A stretch of DNA of 64,000 nucleotides, taken from Moraxellaceae bacterium. GTDB taxonomy: Bacteria > Pseudomonadota > Gammaproteobacteria > Pseudomonadales > Moraxellaceae. Below, one piece after another: positions 18,550 to 28,086 of this stretch (position 1 is its first letter; every line of letters starts with the position of its first letter). Where the stretch lies: positions 1 to 64,000 of the forward strand of contig JAUXVU010000001.1 of NCBI GenBank assembly GCA_030680295.1, in the 5' to 3' direction. Below the pieces are notes generated by a model. That model did no database searches. It had not been told where the DNA came from and saw nothing but the letters and a program-made list of their open reading frames with translations. The translations under genes were made by a program, and so were the position numbers.

Positions 18550-20172
18550 TCACACCATCACACGCTTGGCTGGCCAACGCATAATAAAGCTCGCCCCACC
18601 GAGCGCAACACTACGTCCAACACGGATAGTACCGCCAAACCAATAAGCAATTCGGTTAACAATCGACAGGCCCAAGCCATATCCTCCCGTGCTACGCGTA
18701 CGACTATCATCTAAGCGCGTAAACGGTTCAAACACACGCTTCCAGTCTTCCTCTGGAATACCGGGCCCGTCATCTTCTACCGTCAAAAATGCCGTTCCTT
18801 GGCGCACTTCAAATCGCAGCAAAACCTCTTTATTGGCATAACGCATGGCGTTGCCCACTAGATTTTGTATAACACGATGCAAATAACGTGGCACAGCATC
18901 AACCACTAGCCCTGAATCCATCTCTAAACGCAATTTAACGGGCTTGTTTAATGCTTTCGTTTCGCGCTCAATACGAGCAAGTAGCTCATCGATATCCACC
19001 TCTTCAAAATTAAGCTGTGGCGAACCCTGCTCCAAACTAGCGTAAGTCAAGATTTCATCAATCAGCGTATTGAGCTGGCTTACATCTTCATCAAGCTGAT
19101 CTAGTTGCGCATAACGATCGTCAATATCTTCTGTCTCGGCCAACATTTCCATGCCAAAACGTAATCGTGCCAATGGGGTACGTAATTCATGCGATACCGC
19201 TTGTGTCAGCTCACGCTGCACATCCAGCAGACGTTGAATATGCCCTGCCATTTGATTAACCGTATCGCCTAAGCGTGAAATTTCATCTTCACCATCTAGT
19301 GTCATGCGCGCATTTAAATCACCCGACTGCAATTTCATAACCGTTTTGGTTAATCCAGCCAAACGTCGCTCAAATAAGTGGATGACACCATAAGCCCCCA
19401 GCGTAATTAGCAGCAGCGCTATCACTGAGGTCATGATCATTAAGCCCACCGGCAGGCGATCGAACAAAGCCACAGGACCCACCACCAACAGCTCGCCTTC
19501 GCGCAGCTGGCTAGGTGCAAATACTGTTAATTGATTACGACCCGCAATAGCAGATTCCGTCAGTCGCACGATGATTTCGTCTTGGTTAAGACGACGAATT
19601 TGCTCACTGTCTAAGCCCGCGCTAAACATCGGCATGAGCTTCATCGGGAAGCCAATAAAAGGAGATAAGGTTTGCAAGCGCAGCGCTTCTTGGCCCGGAT
19701 AATAGGCCAGATCTTCTAGAAAAAACGTCGCAGCTGCTCGCACTTGCTGCTCGCCGAACCCCTCAAGCTGAGTAGCTAGATACAGTGTTTTTCCCGGCAA
19801 AGGAACACGAATCCATATATCACTGAAGCTATTGAGGCGCTGACGTCTAACCACTGCACGACCTTCGTTAAGACGCGCAATGTCTTCACCACTGGGCTCA
19901 AACGGCAAACTGGGCTGTAGTCGCATTGGCGCGCCGACGAGAATCGAGGCGTCGGACAGCCAGATGTCACGCATTTCCTCTGGCTGTCGCGCAATAGACA
20001 CCGCAGCAATATGAAACATCGCAGTGGCCACTTCCTGCGTATACGTTTTAGCGCGATGTTTATTAACGTAACTTAGCGAAAAATAAGCCACCAAGCTGAC
20101 GCTCAAAACCACCAGCAAAATGCCACCATAAATGGTGACAAAAATGCTTTTTGAGCGAAACAGCCTAGGCAT
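18550..20172 (-). CDS. bfmS: Sensor histidine kinase, BfmS/RstB-like
   Basis: A 540-residue inner-membrane histidine kinase. It has an N-terminal transmembrane helix (about residues 9-31), a periplasmic sensor domain, a second helix (about residues 240-262), a HAMP domain, the phospho-acceptor site S-H-E-L-R-T-P-L and a catalytic domain with N-x-x-x-N-A-M-R-Y, D-D-G-P-G-I-P and G-L-G-L-S-I-V. Its start overlaps the regulator's stop by 1 bp (TAATG), so the pair is co-translated. In Acinetobacter the equivalent pair controls envelope stress and biofilm. The signal is unknown, and the symbol is given by analogy. Confidence 0.85.
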   Translation of the reverse strand: MPRLFRSKSIFVTIYGGILLVVLSVSLVAYFSLSYVNKHRAKTYTQEVATAMFHIAAVSIARQPEEMRDIWLSDASILVGAPMRLQPSLPFEPSGEDIARLNEGRAVVRRQRLNSFSDIWIRVPLPGKTLYLATQLEGFGEQQVRAAATFFLEDLAYYPGQEALRLQTLSPFIGFPMKLMPMFSAGLDSEQIRRLNQDEIIVRLTESAIAGRNQLTVFAPSQLREGELLVVGPVALFDRLPVGLMIMTSVIALLLITLGAYGVIHLFERRLAGLTKTVMKLQSGDLNARMTLDGEDEISRLGDTVNQMAGHIQRLLDVQRELTQAVSHELRTPLARLRFGMEMLAETEDIDDRYAQLDQLDEDVSQLNTLIDEILTYASLEQGSPQLNFEEVDIDELLARIERETKALNKPVKLRLEMDSGLVVDAVPRYLHRVIQNLVGNAMRYANKEVLLRFEVRQGTAFLTVEDDGPGIPEEDWKRVFEPFTRLDDSRTRSTGGYGLGLSIVNRIAYWFGGTIRVGRSVALGGASFIMRWPAKRVMV

Positions 20173-20882
20173 TAAGCAGCGCTATCTTTAACGAATAAGT
20201 ATCCTTTACCACGAACAGTTTTGATCATACGAGGGCTATCAGGATCATCACCAATCTTCGGTCGAATGCGCGATATGCGCACATCGATAGAGCGATCTTG
20301 TCCGTCATATTCAATGCCACGTAGCTGCGAGAAAATATCTTCACGCGATAAAATTCGGCCAGCATTGGAAGACAGCAGCCACAATAAGTCATATTCGGCG
20401 CTGGTTAATTCAACCATATCTCCACGCAGTACCACCGAGCGCGAACCGTTATCAATGATTAACTCACCAAAAACGATGCGCTGAGGCACATTGTTATCTG
20501 TTTTGTCACCACGACGCAGTTGAGCACGAATACGCGCCAATAACACACGAGGCTGAACTGGTTTAGGCACGTAGTCATCAGCGCCCATTTCCAAGCCTAA
20601 TACTTGATCCATATCGTCCGTACGAGCGGTAAGCATGACAATGGGATGCAAATAATGATTTCGCACTTCACGGCAAATAGTTAAGCCGTCTGCCCCGGGT
20701 AACATCAAGTCAAGCACAACTAAATCTGGCTGCTCATCAATAATACGGCGAATAGCGCGTAAGCCGTCCGACTCAATGCTAACTTCCATACCATTGCGGA
20801 TTAAGTACTCTTGTGTGAGCTCAGCAAGGCGTTGATCATCTTCCACAATGAGAATTCGCGGGGGGCTTTCATGCGAAGACAT
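20172..20882 (-). CDS. bfmR: OmpR-family response regulator, BfmR/RstA-like
   Basis: A 236-residue regulator with an N-terminal receiver domain (acidic pair E-D-D, phospho-acceptor aspartate in V-V-L-D-L-M-L-P-G, K in Y-V-P-K-P) and a C-terminal OmpR/PhoB winged helix. The receiver sequence closely resembles what I recall of Acinetobacter BfmR. The start at 20882 has AAGGAG 7 bp upstream; a 9-residue extension is unlikely. It lies upstream of the kinase and divergent from nrdAB, as in Acinetobacter. An inverted repeat in its promoter region is a candidate self-binding site. Confidence 0.88.
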   Translation of the reverse strand: MSSHESPPRILIVEDDQRLAELTQEYLIRNGMEVSIESDGLRAIRRIIDEQPDLVVLDLMLPGADGLTICREVRNHYLHPIVMLTARTDDMDQVLGLEMGADDYVPKPVQPRVLLARIRAQLRRGDKTDNNVPQRIVFGELIIDNGSRSVVLRGDMVELTSAEYDLLWLLSSNAGRILSREDIFSQLRGIEYDGQDRSIDVRISRIRPKIGDDPDSPRMIKTVRGKGYLFVKDSAA

Positions 20883-20944
20883 TCGTCTACTCCTTATGAT
20901 CATTTGCAAGACAACAACAGGCTGTTTGCAAACGTAATTATTGT

Positions 20945-20969
20945 TGTTACATAAAGTCTCTTTGTAACA
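20945..20969. promoter_or_regulatory. Inverted repeat, candidate BfmR-like operator
   Basis: TGTTACA (20945-20951) and TGTAACA (20963-20969) form a perfect 7-bp inverted repeat with an 11-bp spacer, about 65-90 bp upstream of the regulator start. A 10-bp palindrome GTTTGCAAAC lies closer to the gene at 20924-20933. Binding is inferred from position only. Confidence 0.45.
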
Positions 20970-21077
20970 GAATCATAAGGGATGCGCCAATACAACCCAA
21001 GCACTCTCATCAACTTAATTCGTCTACTACATCTTGTGTTTTAACTGTCAGCCCAGCCACGACAGCCATTTAGCGAC

Positions 21078-21120
21078 TTACGCACAGACTTACCCACGAA
21101 TAATCCACAACTTATCCACA
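21078..21120 (+). promoter_or_regulatory. Array of four phased DnaA-box-like sites upstream of nrdAB
   Basis: Same-orientation 9-mers: TTACGCACA (21078), TTACCCACG (21090), TAATCCACA (21101) and TTATCCACA (21112). They are spaced 12, 11 and 11 bp apart. The last matches the strong DnaA box; the first and third differ from TTATNCACA by one base and the second by two. In E. coli the nrdAB promoter is DnaA-controlled, so a similar cell-cycle link is plausible here. Confidence 0.55.
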
Positions 21121-21282
21121 TAGTAAAATCGCACATCTAGTGGCTAGGAAACGATCACACACACTAGATATAGAAAATTTTGTCAAAATTCATTGGACAG
21201 AGGCCGCAATTTATCGTTTGATAAAGCATGCAAAGAAGCACTGCCATACAAACAAATAAGATCAAACGGCAGCGCTGAACAA

Positions 21283-21298
21283 ACACAATATCTTGGGT
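21283..21298 (+). promoter_or_regulatory. Candidate NrdR box of nrdAB
   Basis: ACACAATATCTTGGGT matches the palindromic NrdR consensus (ACACwAtATaTwGtgt) at about 14 of 16 positions. It lies 81 bp upstream of nrdA and next to a TATAAA element (21305-21310). A weaker relative lies at 21161-21176. NrdR boxes usually occur as close pairs; the 122-bp spacing here is unusual. Confidence 0.5.
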
Positions 21299-21378
21299 TT
21301 TGCTTATAAAACAGCCGCCTACCACAGTGGCCGTACAAGACCCAACCAGAATGACAGTCAGTTTTGAGGATTACATCT

Positions 21379-24243
21379 ATGCAAGCAGACATCTTTGCGA
21401 GCACATCAACCAGCACCAAACCTACCCCAACAGCTAATAACGACTCTACTGCTTTAGCGCCAGGCCAAATTCGTGTCATTAAACGCAACGGCACGGTAGT
21501 TAGCTATGACGACGGCAAAATTGCGTTAGCCATCAGCAAAGCCTTTTTAGCTGTTGAAGGCTCAGGAGCTGCAAACTCTGCTCGCATTCACGAAACCGTC
21601 GCACAACTAACCACCATGGTCAGTACAACGTTTCGTCGTCGCATGCCATCAGGCGGCATGGTGCATATTGAAGAAATTCAAGACCAAGTCGAACTAGCGC
21701 TAATGCGGTCCGGTGAGCAAAAAACCGCGCGAGCTTATGTGCTTTACCGTGATGAGCGCAGCCGTGCACGTGATGTCGATACGGTTATCAGCACGCGTCA
21801 TCACCCTACCCTGCACGTTGTCAAAGCAAACGGTGAGCGCGCACTACTCGATTTGGGTCGACTAGAGGACCTAGTCAAAACCGCTTGCACGGACTTAACT
21901 GCTGTTGAACCACAAGCCATTATTGATGATGTATTGCGCAACCTGTATGACGGTGCGCGCGAAGAAGACATTAATAATGTCATGGTCATGTGTGCTCGTG
22001 TACAAATCGAGCAAGAACCTAATTACACCTACGTTACTGCACGCTTGTTGTTAGATCACTTGCGTACCGAAGGCTTAAGCTTCTTAGGCCTAGCGGAATC
22101 CGCCACGCATAACGAAATGGCTCACTACTACCCGCTCGCACTGCCTACCTTTATTCAGCGCGGCATTGAGCTGGATTTGATTTCTCCTGACTTAGCCAGT
22201 TATGACATGGCACGCTTGGGCGCCGCCATGCAGTATGAGCGTGACTTTCAGTTCACCTACTTAGGTCTGCAAACACTGTATGACCGCTACTTCCTGCACA
22301 GCAATGACGTACGTTTTGAGCTGCCACAAGTATTCTTTATGCGTGTCGCCATGGGCTTGGCGCTAAAAGAAGAAGGTGATCGTGAAGCACGTGCCATCGA
22401 GTTCTATAATCTGCTGTCTAGCTTTGATTACATGGCCTCAACGCCAACACTATTTAATGCCGGCACACTGCGCCCACAACTATCCTCTTGCTACCTGACT
22501 ACCATTCCAGATGACCTGCATGGCATTTATGGCGCCATCCAAGACAACGCCATGTTGTCAAAATGGGCAGGTGGCTTGGGCAACGACTGGACACCAGTTC
22601 GTGCGCTAGGCGCCTACATCAAAGGCACCAACGGACGCTCACAAGGTGTCGTGCCCTTCCTGAAAGTAGCCAACGACACTGCTGTTGCCGTGAACCAAGG
22701 TGGCAAGCGTAAAGGTGCAGTCTGTGCTTACTTGGAAACTTGGCACTTAGACATCGAAGAGTTCCTTGAGCTGCGCAAAAACACCGGTGATGACCGTCGT
22801 CGTACCCACGACATGAACACGGCCAACTGGGTGCCTGACTTATTCATGAAGCGCGTGTTTGATAACGGCGTATGGACATTGTTCTCACCGTCTGACGTAC
22901 CGGACCTGCATGACCTGTATGGCAAGGCCTTTGAGCGTCGTTATACCGAATACGAGCAAATGTGTGACAACGGCCAAATGCGTTTGTTCAAGCGCGTGCA
23001 AGCACAAGACGTGTGGCGCAAAATGCTGTCCATGCTGTTCGAAACAGGCCATCCATGGGTCACCTTCAAAGACGTATGCAACCTGCGTTCACCACAACAA
23101 CATGTGGGTGTCGTGCACTCTTCTAATTTGTGTACCGAAATCACACTCAACACCAGCAAAGACGAAATTGCGGTGTGTAACTTAGGCTCGATCAACTTGG
23201 TCAATCATGTTGGCCCTAATGGCCTTGATCACGACAAGCTTGCCAAAACAGTGAAAACGGCTGTGCGCATGCTTGATAACGTGATTGACCTTAACTACTA
23301 CGCCGTTGAAACCGCGCGTAACTCCAACATGCGTCACCGCCCCGTGGGATTGGGCATTATGGGCTTCCAAGATGCGCTGTATAAACAGCACATTGCCTAT
23401 GCCAGTGATGAAGCTGTTGAGTTTGCCGACCGCTCTATGGAGGTCATTAGCTACCACGCCATTGCCGCATCAAGTGAGTTAGCCGCCGAACGTGGGCGCT
23501 ACGCTAGCTTTGATGGCTCGCTGTGGAGTCGTGGTGTACTGCCAATCGACTCGTTATGGGCCATTGCAGAACATCGTGGAGCTGAATATGTAGAAGTCGA
23601 CTTCAGCCAAACCCTAGACTGGGCCACGCTGCGTGAAACCGTAAAAACGGTGGGCATGCGTAACTCCAATGTCATGGCGATTGCACCAACTGCAACGATC
23701 TCCAACATCTGTGGTGTGTCGCAATCCATTGAGCCGACCTACCAAAACTTGTATGTGAAATCGAACTTGTCCGGTGAGTTCACCGTGGTTAACCCTTACT
23801 TGATTCGCGAGCTAAAAGATCGCGGCTTATGGGATTCGGTCATGATCAATGACCTGAAATACTACGATGGCTCGGTACAGAAGTTAGACCGCATTCCAGC
23901 CGACATGAAAGCAATTTACGCCACTGCGTTTGAAATTGAACCGCGCTGGTTAGTGGATGCCGCTTCACGTCGTCAAAAATGGATTGATCAGGCGCAGTCA
24001 TTAAACCTGTACTTGGCCGAAGCCTCTGGCAAGAAGCTTGATATCACCTACCGTATGGCTTGGTATCGCGGCCTAAAAACCACGTACTACCTCCGTGCTA
24101 TTGGCGCAACAGCCACAGAGAAGTCTACTGTGTCTGATGGCGCGCTCAATGCGGTACGTGCACAAATTGAAGAGATGGTTGAAGCCGCTCCAGTTCCTCT
24201 GGCCTGCTCAATCGATAACCCTGACTGTGAAGCCTGTCAGTAA
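21379..24243 (+). CDS. nrdA: Class Ia ribonucleotide reductase, alpha subunit
   Basis: About 954 residues, longer than E. coli NrdA (761) because two N-terminal ATP-cone domains are present (about residues 30-125 and 140-225), as in Pseudomonas NrdA. It reduces ribonucleoside diphosphates to deoxyribonucleotides. The barrel domain carries S-S-C-Y and C-N-L-G-S-I-N active-site segments and A-P-T-A-T-I-S-N. The C-terminal tail has the redox cysteines C-x-x-C. ATG at 21379 is preferred, with GAGGA upstream. nrdB follows 24 bp later. Two ATP cones suggest strong dATP inhibition. Control by DnaA and NrdR is suggested by upstream sites. Confidence 0.96.
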   Translation: MQADIFASTSTSTKPTPTANNDSTALAPGQIRVIKRNGTVVSYDDGKIALAISKAFLAVEGSGAANSARIHETVAQLTTMVSTTFRRRMPSGGMVHIEEIQDQVELALMRSGEQKTARAYVLYRDERSRARDVDTVISTRHHPTLHVVKANGERALLDLGRLEDLVKTACTDLTAVEPQAIIDDVLRNLYDGAREEDINNVMVMCARVQIEQEPNYTYVTARLLLDHLRTEGLSFLGLAESATHNEMAHYYPLALPTFIQRGIELDLISPDLASYDMARLGAAMQYERDFQFTYLGLQTLYDRYFLHSNDVRFELPQVFFMRVAMGLALKEEGDREARAIEFYNLLSSFDYMASTPTLFNAGTLRPQLSSCYLTTIPDDLHGIYGAIQDNAMLSKWAGGLGNDWTPVRALGAYIKGTNGRSQGVVPFLKVANDTAVAVNQGGKRKGAVCAYLETWHLDIEEFLELRKNTGDDRRRTHDMNTANWVPDLFMKRVFDNGVWTLFSPSDVPDLHDLYGKAFERRYTEYEQMCDNGQMRLFKRVQAQDVWRKMLSMLFETGHPWVTFKDVCNLRSPQQHVGVVHSSNLCTEITLNTSKDEIAVCNLGSINLVNHVGPNGLDHDKLAKTVKTAVRMLDNVIDLNYYAVETARNSNMRHRPVGLGIMGFQDALYKQHIAYASDEAVEFADRSMEVISYHAIAASSELAAERGRYASFDGSLWSRGVLPIDSLWAIAEHRGAEYVEVDFSQTLDWATLRETVKTVGMRNSNVMAIAPTATISNICGVSQSIEPTYQNLYVKSNLSGEFTVVNPYLIRELKDRGLWDSVMINDLKYYDGSVQKLDRIPADMKAIYATAFEIEPRWLVDAASRRQKWIDQAQSLNLYLAEASGKKLDITYRMAWYRGLKTTYYLRAIGATATEKSTVSDGALNAVRAQIEEMVEAAPVPLACSIDNPDCEACQ

Positions 24244-24267
24244 GCTTAAGATTTTAGGAGTTCGCAC

Positions 24268-25596
24268 ATGATTAGCTGGGATGACTTCCATGAGAATGAC
24301 AAGCGCACCGAGAAAACATCGCCTGCGGCGCCAAGAGTTGCGCAAGCAACTGCGAGCGCAGCAACTACGCCGACACCAGCAGTGGTACCTGTTGATGTAC
24401 CCGCAGCAGAACTTAATGTTCGTGGACTTGAGACCCCTGCTGCCGTCGTCAATGAAGTCATCAGTCGAGTAAGTCACAACTTAAACACTGAAATAGACGG
24501 CTCTGCGCATGAGCGCGCTGCCGCCGCACTGGCCAGACTAGACTCAGCACCCGGCTTGGAAGAGCTGGAAATGGGCGCAGAGCGTATTCAGGTCGACGAC
24601 AAGCGCATGATTAATTGCCGCGCCGACTTAAATCAGTTGGTGCCTTTTAAATATGAATGGGCTTGGCAGAAGTACCTCGATGGTTGTGCTAACCACTGGA
24701 TGCCACAAGAAGTGAATATGTCGAAAGACGTGGCAATGTGGAAAAGCAATGACAATCAGCTCACTGCAGATGAACGCCTGATTGTTATGCGTTCACTGGG
24801 CTTTTTCTCGACCGCTGACTCGTTGGTAGCCAATAATTTGGTGCTGGCAATTTATCGCCACATCACCAATCCAGAGTGCCGCCAGTACCTGCTGCGCCAA
24901 GCTTTTGAAGAAGCCATTCATACCCATGCCTACCAGTACTGCATTCAGTCCTTAGGCATTGATGAAGGTGAAGTGTTCAATATGTACCGTGAGGTACCCA
25001 GTGTGGCACGTAAGGCCTCATGGGGACTGCGCTTCACCCAAAGCCTGTGTGACCCTAACTTCACAACAGGTACAACAGAAGCGGACCAACACTTACTCCG
25101 TAATCTAATTGGCTTTTACTGTGTCCTAGAAGGCATGTTCTTCTACTGTGGCTTTACCCAAATTTTATCCATGGGTCGGCGCAATAAAATGACCGGTGTG
25201 GCCGAGCAGTTCCAATACATTTTGCGCGATGAGTCCATGCACGTGAACTTCGGCATTGATGTCATCAACCAAATTAAGAATGAAAACCCACAGTTGTGGA
25301 GCAAAGCATTCCAACAAGAAGTCATTCAAATGATTTTGGAAGGCACACAGCTGGAAGTTGAGTACGCACGCGACACCATGCCACGTGGTGTGCTGGGCAT
25401 GAATGCAGCGATGATGGAAGAATATCTGCACTTTATTGCCAACCGTCGCTTAGTGCAGTTAGGCTTACCCGAACAGTTCCCGGGTGTAAAAAACCCGTTC
25501 CCGTGGATGTCCGAAATTATGGACCTGCGCAAGGAAAAGAACTTCTTCGAAACCCGTGTCACCGAATACCAAACCGGTGGCGCCCTAGCCTGGTAA
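24268..25596 (+). CDS. nrdB: Class Ia ribonucleotide reductase, beta subunit
   Basis: A 442-residue radical-generating subunit. The di-iron ligands and radical tyrosine are visible: D154, then E215, H218 and Y222 in E-E-A-I-H-T-H-A-Y (E. coli Glu115, His118, Tyr122), L-E-G-M-F-F-Y, and R-D-E-S-M-H. The C-terminal tail, which docks into NrdA, ends Y-Q-T-G-G-A-L-A-W. The first 110 residues are an extension absent from E. coli NrdB, rich in Ala, Thr, Pro and Val and probably disordered. It is co-transcribed with nrdA. Confidence 0.96.
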   Translation: MISWDDFHENDKRTEKTSPAAPRVAQATASAATTPTPAVVPVDVPAAELNVRGLETPAAVVNEVISRVSHNLNTEIDGSAHERAAAALARLDSAPGLEELEMGAERIQVDDKRMINCRADLNQLVPFKYEWAWQKYLDGCANHWMPQEVNMSKDVAMWKSNDNQLTADERLIVMRSLGFFSTADSLVANNLVLAIYRHITNPECRQYLLRQAFEEAIHTHAYQYCIQSLGIDEGEVFNMYREVPSVARKASWGLRFTQSLCDPNFTTGTTEADQHLLRNLIGFYCVLEGMFFYCGFTQILSMGRRNKMTGVAEQFQYILRDESMHVNFGIDVINQIKNENPQLWSKAFQQEVIQMILEGTQLEVEYARDTMPRGVLGMNAAMMEEYLHFIANRRLVQLGLPEQFPGVKNPFPWMSEIMDLRKEKNFFETRVTEYQTGGALAW

Positions 25597-25602
25597 AACC
25601 TT

Positions 25603-25869
25603 ATGTCACGACGATTGTCAGCACTCCTTTTAATAATGGCAATCGTCGTGGCGTTATCTTTTACGTGGCATCAGTCACGCCCTAAACCCAATGCTGCGCC
25701 CGACAGTACGACCGACCTCGTCATGCTAGAAGAAGCCAACGATGCACTCGCGTTAGAGATCGATACGCTTGAAGCTGAAATCCACGCCATCGAAGACATG
25801 AACGCAGACACTAAGCGTTTGCTTGAGTTAAAATCCGCTCGTCTGCAAGCACTGGAAAGCCAGCCTTAA
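25603..25869 (+). CDS. Small membrane-anchored coiled-coil protein
   Basis: An 88-residue protein I cannot name. It has one N-terminal transmembrane helix (about residues 5-21, L-S-A-L-L-L-I-M-A-I-V-V-A-L), a short proline-rich linker and a heptad-like acidic helix from about residue 40 to the end, giving a small bitopic protein with a periplasmic coiled coil. It starts 6 bp after nrdB and ends 10-40 bp before the SMP-30-like gene, so it is probably co-transcribed. The topology resembles FtsB/FtsL-type proteins, but no specific similarity is claimed. Confidence 0.65.
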   Translation: MSRRLSALLLIMAIVVALSFTWHQSRPKPNAAPDSTTDLVMLEEANDALALEIDTLEAEIHAIEDMNADTKRLLELKSARLQALESQP

Positions 25870-25909
25870 GCCAGTTACTGTGGTCTCACTCGTAAATGAT
25901 GCTCAGGCC

Positions 25910-26920
25910 ATGACTATGCTGCGTAACTGCGCCATTTTTTTATGCTGCCTTTGTGTGTTTGGCAGCCCGTTAGCAAGTGCAGAGCCACTGATCACAGCGG
26001 ATCAATGTCAATCCATCGAAACAGGTCCGGGCCCAGAAAATCTGCTGCTCCTTAAAGACCGCCAGCAACTCCTTATTTCTAGCCACGATCGTCGACGATT
26101 TTCTCGCACAGGCGAAATCTATCGTTATGACTTAAATAGCAAAACCATGCAGGCTTTACCACGCGAAGGTGAGCCGGAATCTTTCCGCTTTCGCCCACAT
26201 GGAATGGATGCACAAAAGCGTAATGGCAATTGGTGGCTGTATGTCATTTCGCATGACAGCGAAGTATTCAGTGACCAACACAGCATCGCCGTTTATGAGC
26301 TAATTAATGACGTCCTTCACTTTCGTCGCCTGATGACCACACCATTAATGAGTGCGCCAAATGATTTAGTGCTAGGCGAAAACGGAGATATTTACGTCAC
26401 CATCGAACGTGCAAATGGTGGCAGCATTACTGAAATGATATTTCTGCAGCGCAAATCCAGCGTCATTCATTATCGAGCCGGCCGAGGCTGGCAAGTTGCC
26501 GCCAATGACCTATCGTTTGCCAACGGAATACTGCTAGACAATGACACTGCATATATCAGCCAAACGCTTGGAGAAGGCATTAATAAATACCAGATACTTT
26601 CCAATGGCCGCTTTCAATTTAAAGAAAAAATCACCAATTTGTCACTGCTAGATGCAATTACGCCAAGTCGCCCTGGGCACATCATGGCACCGGCCCATCC
26701 CTCTTTATTTCAATTGTTTTGGCATTGGCGTCGTGACAATCGCGCTTCGCCATCCATATTGTATGAAATCAATACCAGCACGGGCGATGCGACAAAATTA
26801 TTTGCCAATGATGGTTCAAAGATCAGCGCCGTATCACAAGCTATTTTAGTAAACGATACTTTATATATTGGCCAACTATTCGAGCCCTTCATTTTGGCCT
26901 GCCCTCGCCCCTTACAATGA
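25910..26920 (+). CDS. Exported SMP-30/arylesterase-like beta-propeller protein
   Basis: About 336 residues. From ATG 25910 the protein has a signal peptide (M-T-M-L-R-N then a hydrophobic stretch ending S-P-L-A-S-A), so it acts in the periplasm. The rest matches the SMP-30/paraoxonase beta-propeller type, with motifs such as H-G-M-D, S-A-P-N-D-L-V-L-G and F-A-N-G-I-L-L-D, where Asn and Asp typically bind calcium. Relatives hydrolyse lactones or esters. A longer GTG start at 25880 is possible but would spoil the signal peptide. The substrate is unknown. It lies just before the RND efflux operon. Confidence 0.7.
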   Translation: MTMLRNCAIFLCCLCVFGSPLASAEPLITADQCQSIETGPGPENLLLLKDRQQLLISSHDRRRFSRTGEIYRYDLNSKTMQALPREGEPESFRFRPHGMDAQKRNGNWWLYVISHDSEVFSDQHSIAVYELINDVLHFRRLMTTPLMSAPNDLVLGENGDIYVTIERANGGSITEMIFLQRKSSVIHYRAGRGWQVAANDLSFANGILLDNDTAYISQTLGEGINKYQILSNGRFQFKEKITNLSLLDAITPSRPGHIMAPAHPSLFQLFWHWRRDNRASPSILYEINTSTGDATKLFANDGSKISAVSQAILVNDTLYIGQLFEPFILACPRPLQ

Positions 26921-26947
26921 TTGTCAAATGACGCGATACAGCGCAAT

Positions 26948-26987
26948 ATGCTAACCAAACATACTCATCAGTATGTTTGGTTAGCAT
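26948..26987. promoter_or_regulatory. Perfect 18-bp-arm palindrome before the RND efflux operon
   Basis: Arms 26948-26965 and 26970-26987 are exact inverted repeats with a 4-nt loop, centred on ACATACT...AGTATGT. It lies 28 bp after the SMP-30-like stop and 26 bp before the adaptor start. The core resembles operators of TetR-family efflux repressors. It could also end transcription of the upstream gene, but no T run follows. Confidence 0.6.
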
Positions 26988-27013
26988 CATTTATTGCTGT
27001 AAGGAACTTGTCG

Positions 27014-28054
27014 ATGCCAATGACTTACCGAATCCCGCTACTCATGCTGACTTGCAGCCTGTTATTTGCTTGCACTGAGGCACCACAAAGCGAACAAGAT
27101 GACAGCATACCAGTGCGCATTAGCCGCATTGGCACCCAAGATGACGTCAGTCACATCAATGTGACGGGCACCTTGGCCAGCCAAGAAGAGATTCGTTTAA
27201 GCTTTAAAACCGGCGGAATTGTTCGTCGAATCACTGTAGAAGCAGGTGATCGCGTCAAGGCAGGCCAAGAACTAGCGAGACTCGACACCACCGAGCTCGA
27301 TGCACAAGTCAAACAAGCCAGCGCTAATGTAGATAAAGCTAAACGCGACTTAACCAGAGCCCAGGACTTATTTCAACAAGGTGTGATTGCTGAGCAAGTA
27401 GCGCAGGATGCACGCACTCAGCTTTCAGTTGCTGAGGCTGCCCTATCAAGTGCTCGCTTTAACCAACAACATGCCGTTATTCGTGCCAGTGGTCATGGCG
27501 TTATTTTGCAGCGCTTTGCTGAGCCCGGCGAGCTCGTCGCCCCCGGCAGCCCAATCGTGACCTTGGCCCGGCAAGATCTTGGTTGGGTCATTCGCGCGGG
27601 TTTAGGTGAACGTGACGCCATTAACGTCGATGTAGGTAATCCAGCCGAAATTCGCCTCCGGTCCTACCCTGACTTAGTCATTAACAGCAAAGTGCGTGAA
27701 ATTGGCTCTGCCAGCGACCCACGCTCAGGAACTATTCGTATCACGCTACCTCTGCCACCACTCACTGAGTATCGTTTGTTGTCAGGCCAAGTTGCCGATG
27801 TTCGTATAGCCCTAGCCGCAAAAGACAACGAACATATTCAAGTGCCACTCACGGCCATTTTGGAAGGCGACCAAGACCAAGCCTATGTCTATGTCATTGA
27901 TAAGGACAATGTGGCTCGCCAGCGCACCGTCAAACTCGGCGACATTAAAGATGGTTTTGTCACCATCAATGACGGATTACGCCACGGTGAAAAATTAGTC
28001 ACCGAAGGTGCGGCCTGGTTAAATCCCGATAGTCGCGTACGAATCCTGCCCTAA
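27014..28054 (+). CDS. RND efflux periplasmic adaptor (membrane fusion lipoprotein)
   Basis: About 346 residues. From ATG 27014 (AAGGA 8 bp upstream) there is a lipoprotein signal ending L-L-F-A-C. The mature protein has a HlyD/AcrA-type layout: a lipoyl half-motif G-G-I-V-R-R-I-T-V-E-A-G-D-R-V-K-A-G-Q-E-L, a central helical hairpin (A-S-A-N-V-D-K-A-K-R-D-L), a second lipoyl half with G-V-I-L-Q-R, and a C-terminal beta-barrel. It bridges the RND pump to an outer-membrane channel, for which no gene is nearby. A frame extending to 26921 runs through the palindrome and is not real coding. Confidence 0.88.
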   Translation: MPMTYRIPLLMLTCSLLFACTEAPQSEQDDSIPVRISRIGTQDDVSHINVTGTLASQEEIRLSFKTGGIVRRITVEAGDRVKAGQELARLDTTELDAQVKQASANVDKAKRDLTRAQDLFQQGVIAEQVAQDARTQLSVAEAALSSARFNQQHAVIRASGHGVILQRFAEPGELVAPGSPIVTLARQDLGWVIRAGLGERDAINVDVGNPAEIRLRSYPDLVINSKVREIGSASDPRSGTIRITLPLPPLTEYRLLSGQVADVRIALAAKDNEHIQVPLTAILEGDQDQAYVYVIDKDNVARQRTVKLGDIKDGFVTINDGLRHGEKLVTEGAAWLNPDSRVRILP

Positions 28055-28086
28055 CCCGGACAGCACGTTTAAAGAGGAGTTCGGTC

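Noticed and set aside
26921-27013. N-terminal extension of the RND adaptor
   Set aside because: It would code through the 18-bp-arm palindrome and displace the clear lipoprotein signal at ATG 27014.
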